From: Sulfitobacter mediterraneus
GTDB lineage: Bacteria; Pseudomonadota; Alphaproteobacteria; Rhodobacterales; Rhodobacteraceae
Direction: 5' to 3'
Assembly (NCBI RefSeq): GCF_016801775.1
Contig: NZ_CP069004.1
Location: 1,488,001-1,552,000, forward strand
DNA: 64,000 nucleotides
Shown: positions 63,900-64,000 of the stretch, piece after piece
Position numbering within the stretch: the stretch's first letter is position 1
Layout: the number at the start of each line of letters is the position of its first letter
Notes under the pieces: model-generated
Told to the model about the DNA's origin: nothing
Database searches by the model: none
What the model saw: only the letters and a program-made list of their open reading frames with translations
Position numbers and translations under genes: made by a program

Positions 63900-64000
63900 T
63901 CCGCGCCGCGCTGCTGGCGCTTGCGCTTTCCGTGGCCGCGACCAACGCAACGGCGGCCTGCCGGCAGGCTTTGGCGCTTGGGCTTGATGTTTCCGGATCG
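63896..64000 (+). CDS. DUF1194 family protein, 3' end cut by window
   Basis: The start of a second DUF1194 protein, from ATG 63896 to the right edge (35 codons). It has a signal peptide (IRAALLALALSVAATNATA) followed by CRQALALGLDVSGS, the same MIDAS start as the preceding gene. The pair is a tandem duplication or a two-subunit system. Confidence 0.78.
   Translation, partial: MIRAALLALALSVAATNATAACRQALALGLDVSGS

Overview
The window looks like chromosomal DNA of a marine alphaproteobacterium of the Roseobacter group (Rhodobacteraceae). This rests on high-GC coding with many TGATG/ATGA-coupled genes, on family-specific small proteins (DUF3572 beside a PleD-like regulator, DUF2842, DUF6524), on a PhaR/phasin/PhaC/PhaZ polyhydroxyalkanoate locus, and on a PuuA/GATase/PuuB-like gamma-glutamyl amine locus. 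No rRNA, tRNA, CRISPR array, insertion sequence or prophage was recognised. The genes are continuous and nearly all intact; only the genes at the two edges are cut.

Left third (1-24.4 kb). The end of an exopolysaccharide or O-antigen cluster (polymerase-like membrane protein, WecG/TagA-type transferase, two GT2-type transferases) is followed by a five-gene GntR-controlled catabolic operon (FAD oxidoreductase, P5CR-like reductase, aldehyde dehydrogenase, DapA-family lyase, regulator) with a strong operator-like palindrome. Next come an H-NOX-like protein and its HNOBA-GGDEF partner, an MttB-family methyltransferase, HAD phosphatase/DUF3572/PleD-like genes, a DMT exporter, thiamine diphosphokinase, a long acidic protein, purA and a cobalt-type nitrile hydratase set.

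Middle (24.4-45.2 kb). Housekeeping genes (secG, pyrG, rlmJ) lie among small unknown proteins and two TerB-like proteins. A polar amino acid or amine ABC importer then leads into glutamine-synthetase-like, GATase and PuuB-like genes, which together suggest uptake and gamma-glutamylation of an amine or polyamine. The PHA locus follows (phaR, phasin, phaC, phaZ), with exact CTGC-N3-GCAG sites upstream of phaR and the phasin gene.

Right third (45.2-64 kb). Hydrolases, VOC proteins, two MFS carriers, creatininase and thrS precede a complete bufferin-type copper-buffering RiPP operon (DUF2282 precursor, MNIO/DUF692 enzyme, DUF2063 partner, DoxX). After an ArsC-like protein, a cold-shock protein, a P450, a DksA-like protein and thyX comes a lipoprotein with TbpB-like barrel character fused end to end with a Slam (DUF560) outer-membrane protein. 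gloA and two tandem DUF1194 proteins close the window.

The most notable items are the bufferin operon, the Slam/surface-lipoprotein pair, an H-NOX-like protein that appears to have lost its haem ligand and YxSxR motif while still coupled to a diguanylate cyclase, a PleD-like cyclase whose receiver lacks the phospho-acceptor Asp, and two genes whose conserved N-termini seem to start at AUU or AUA.
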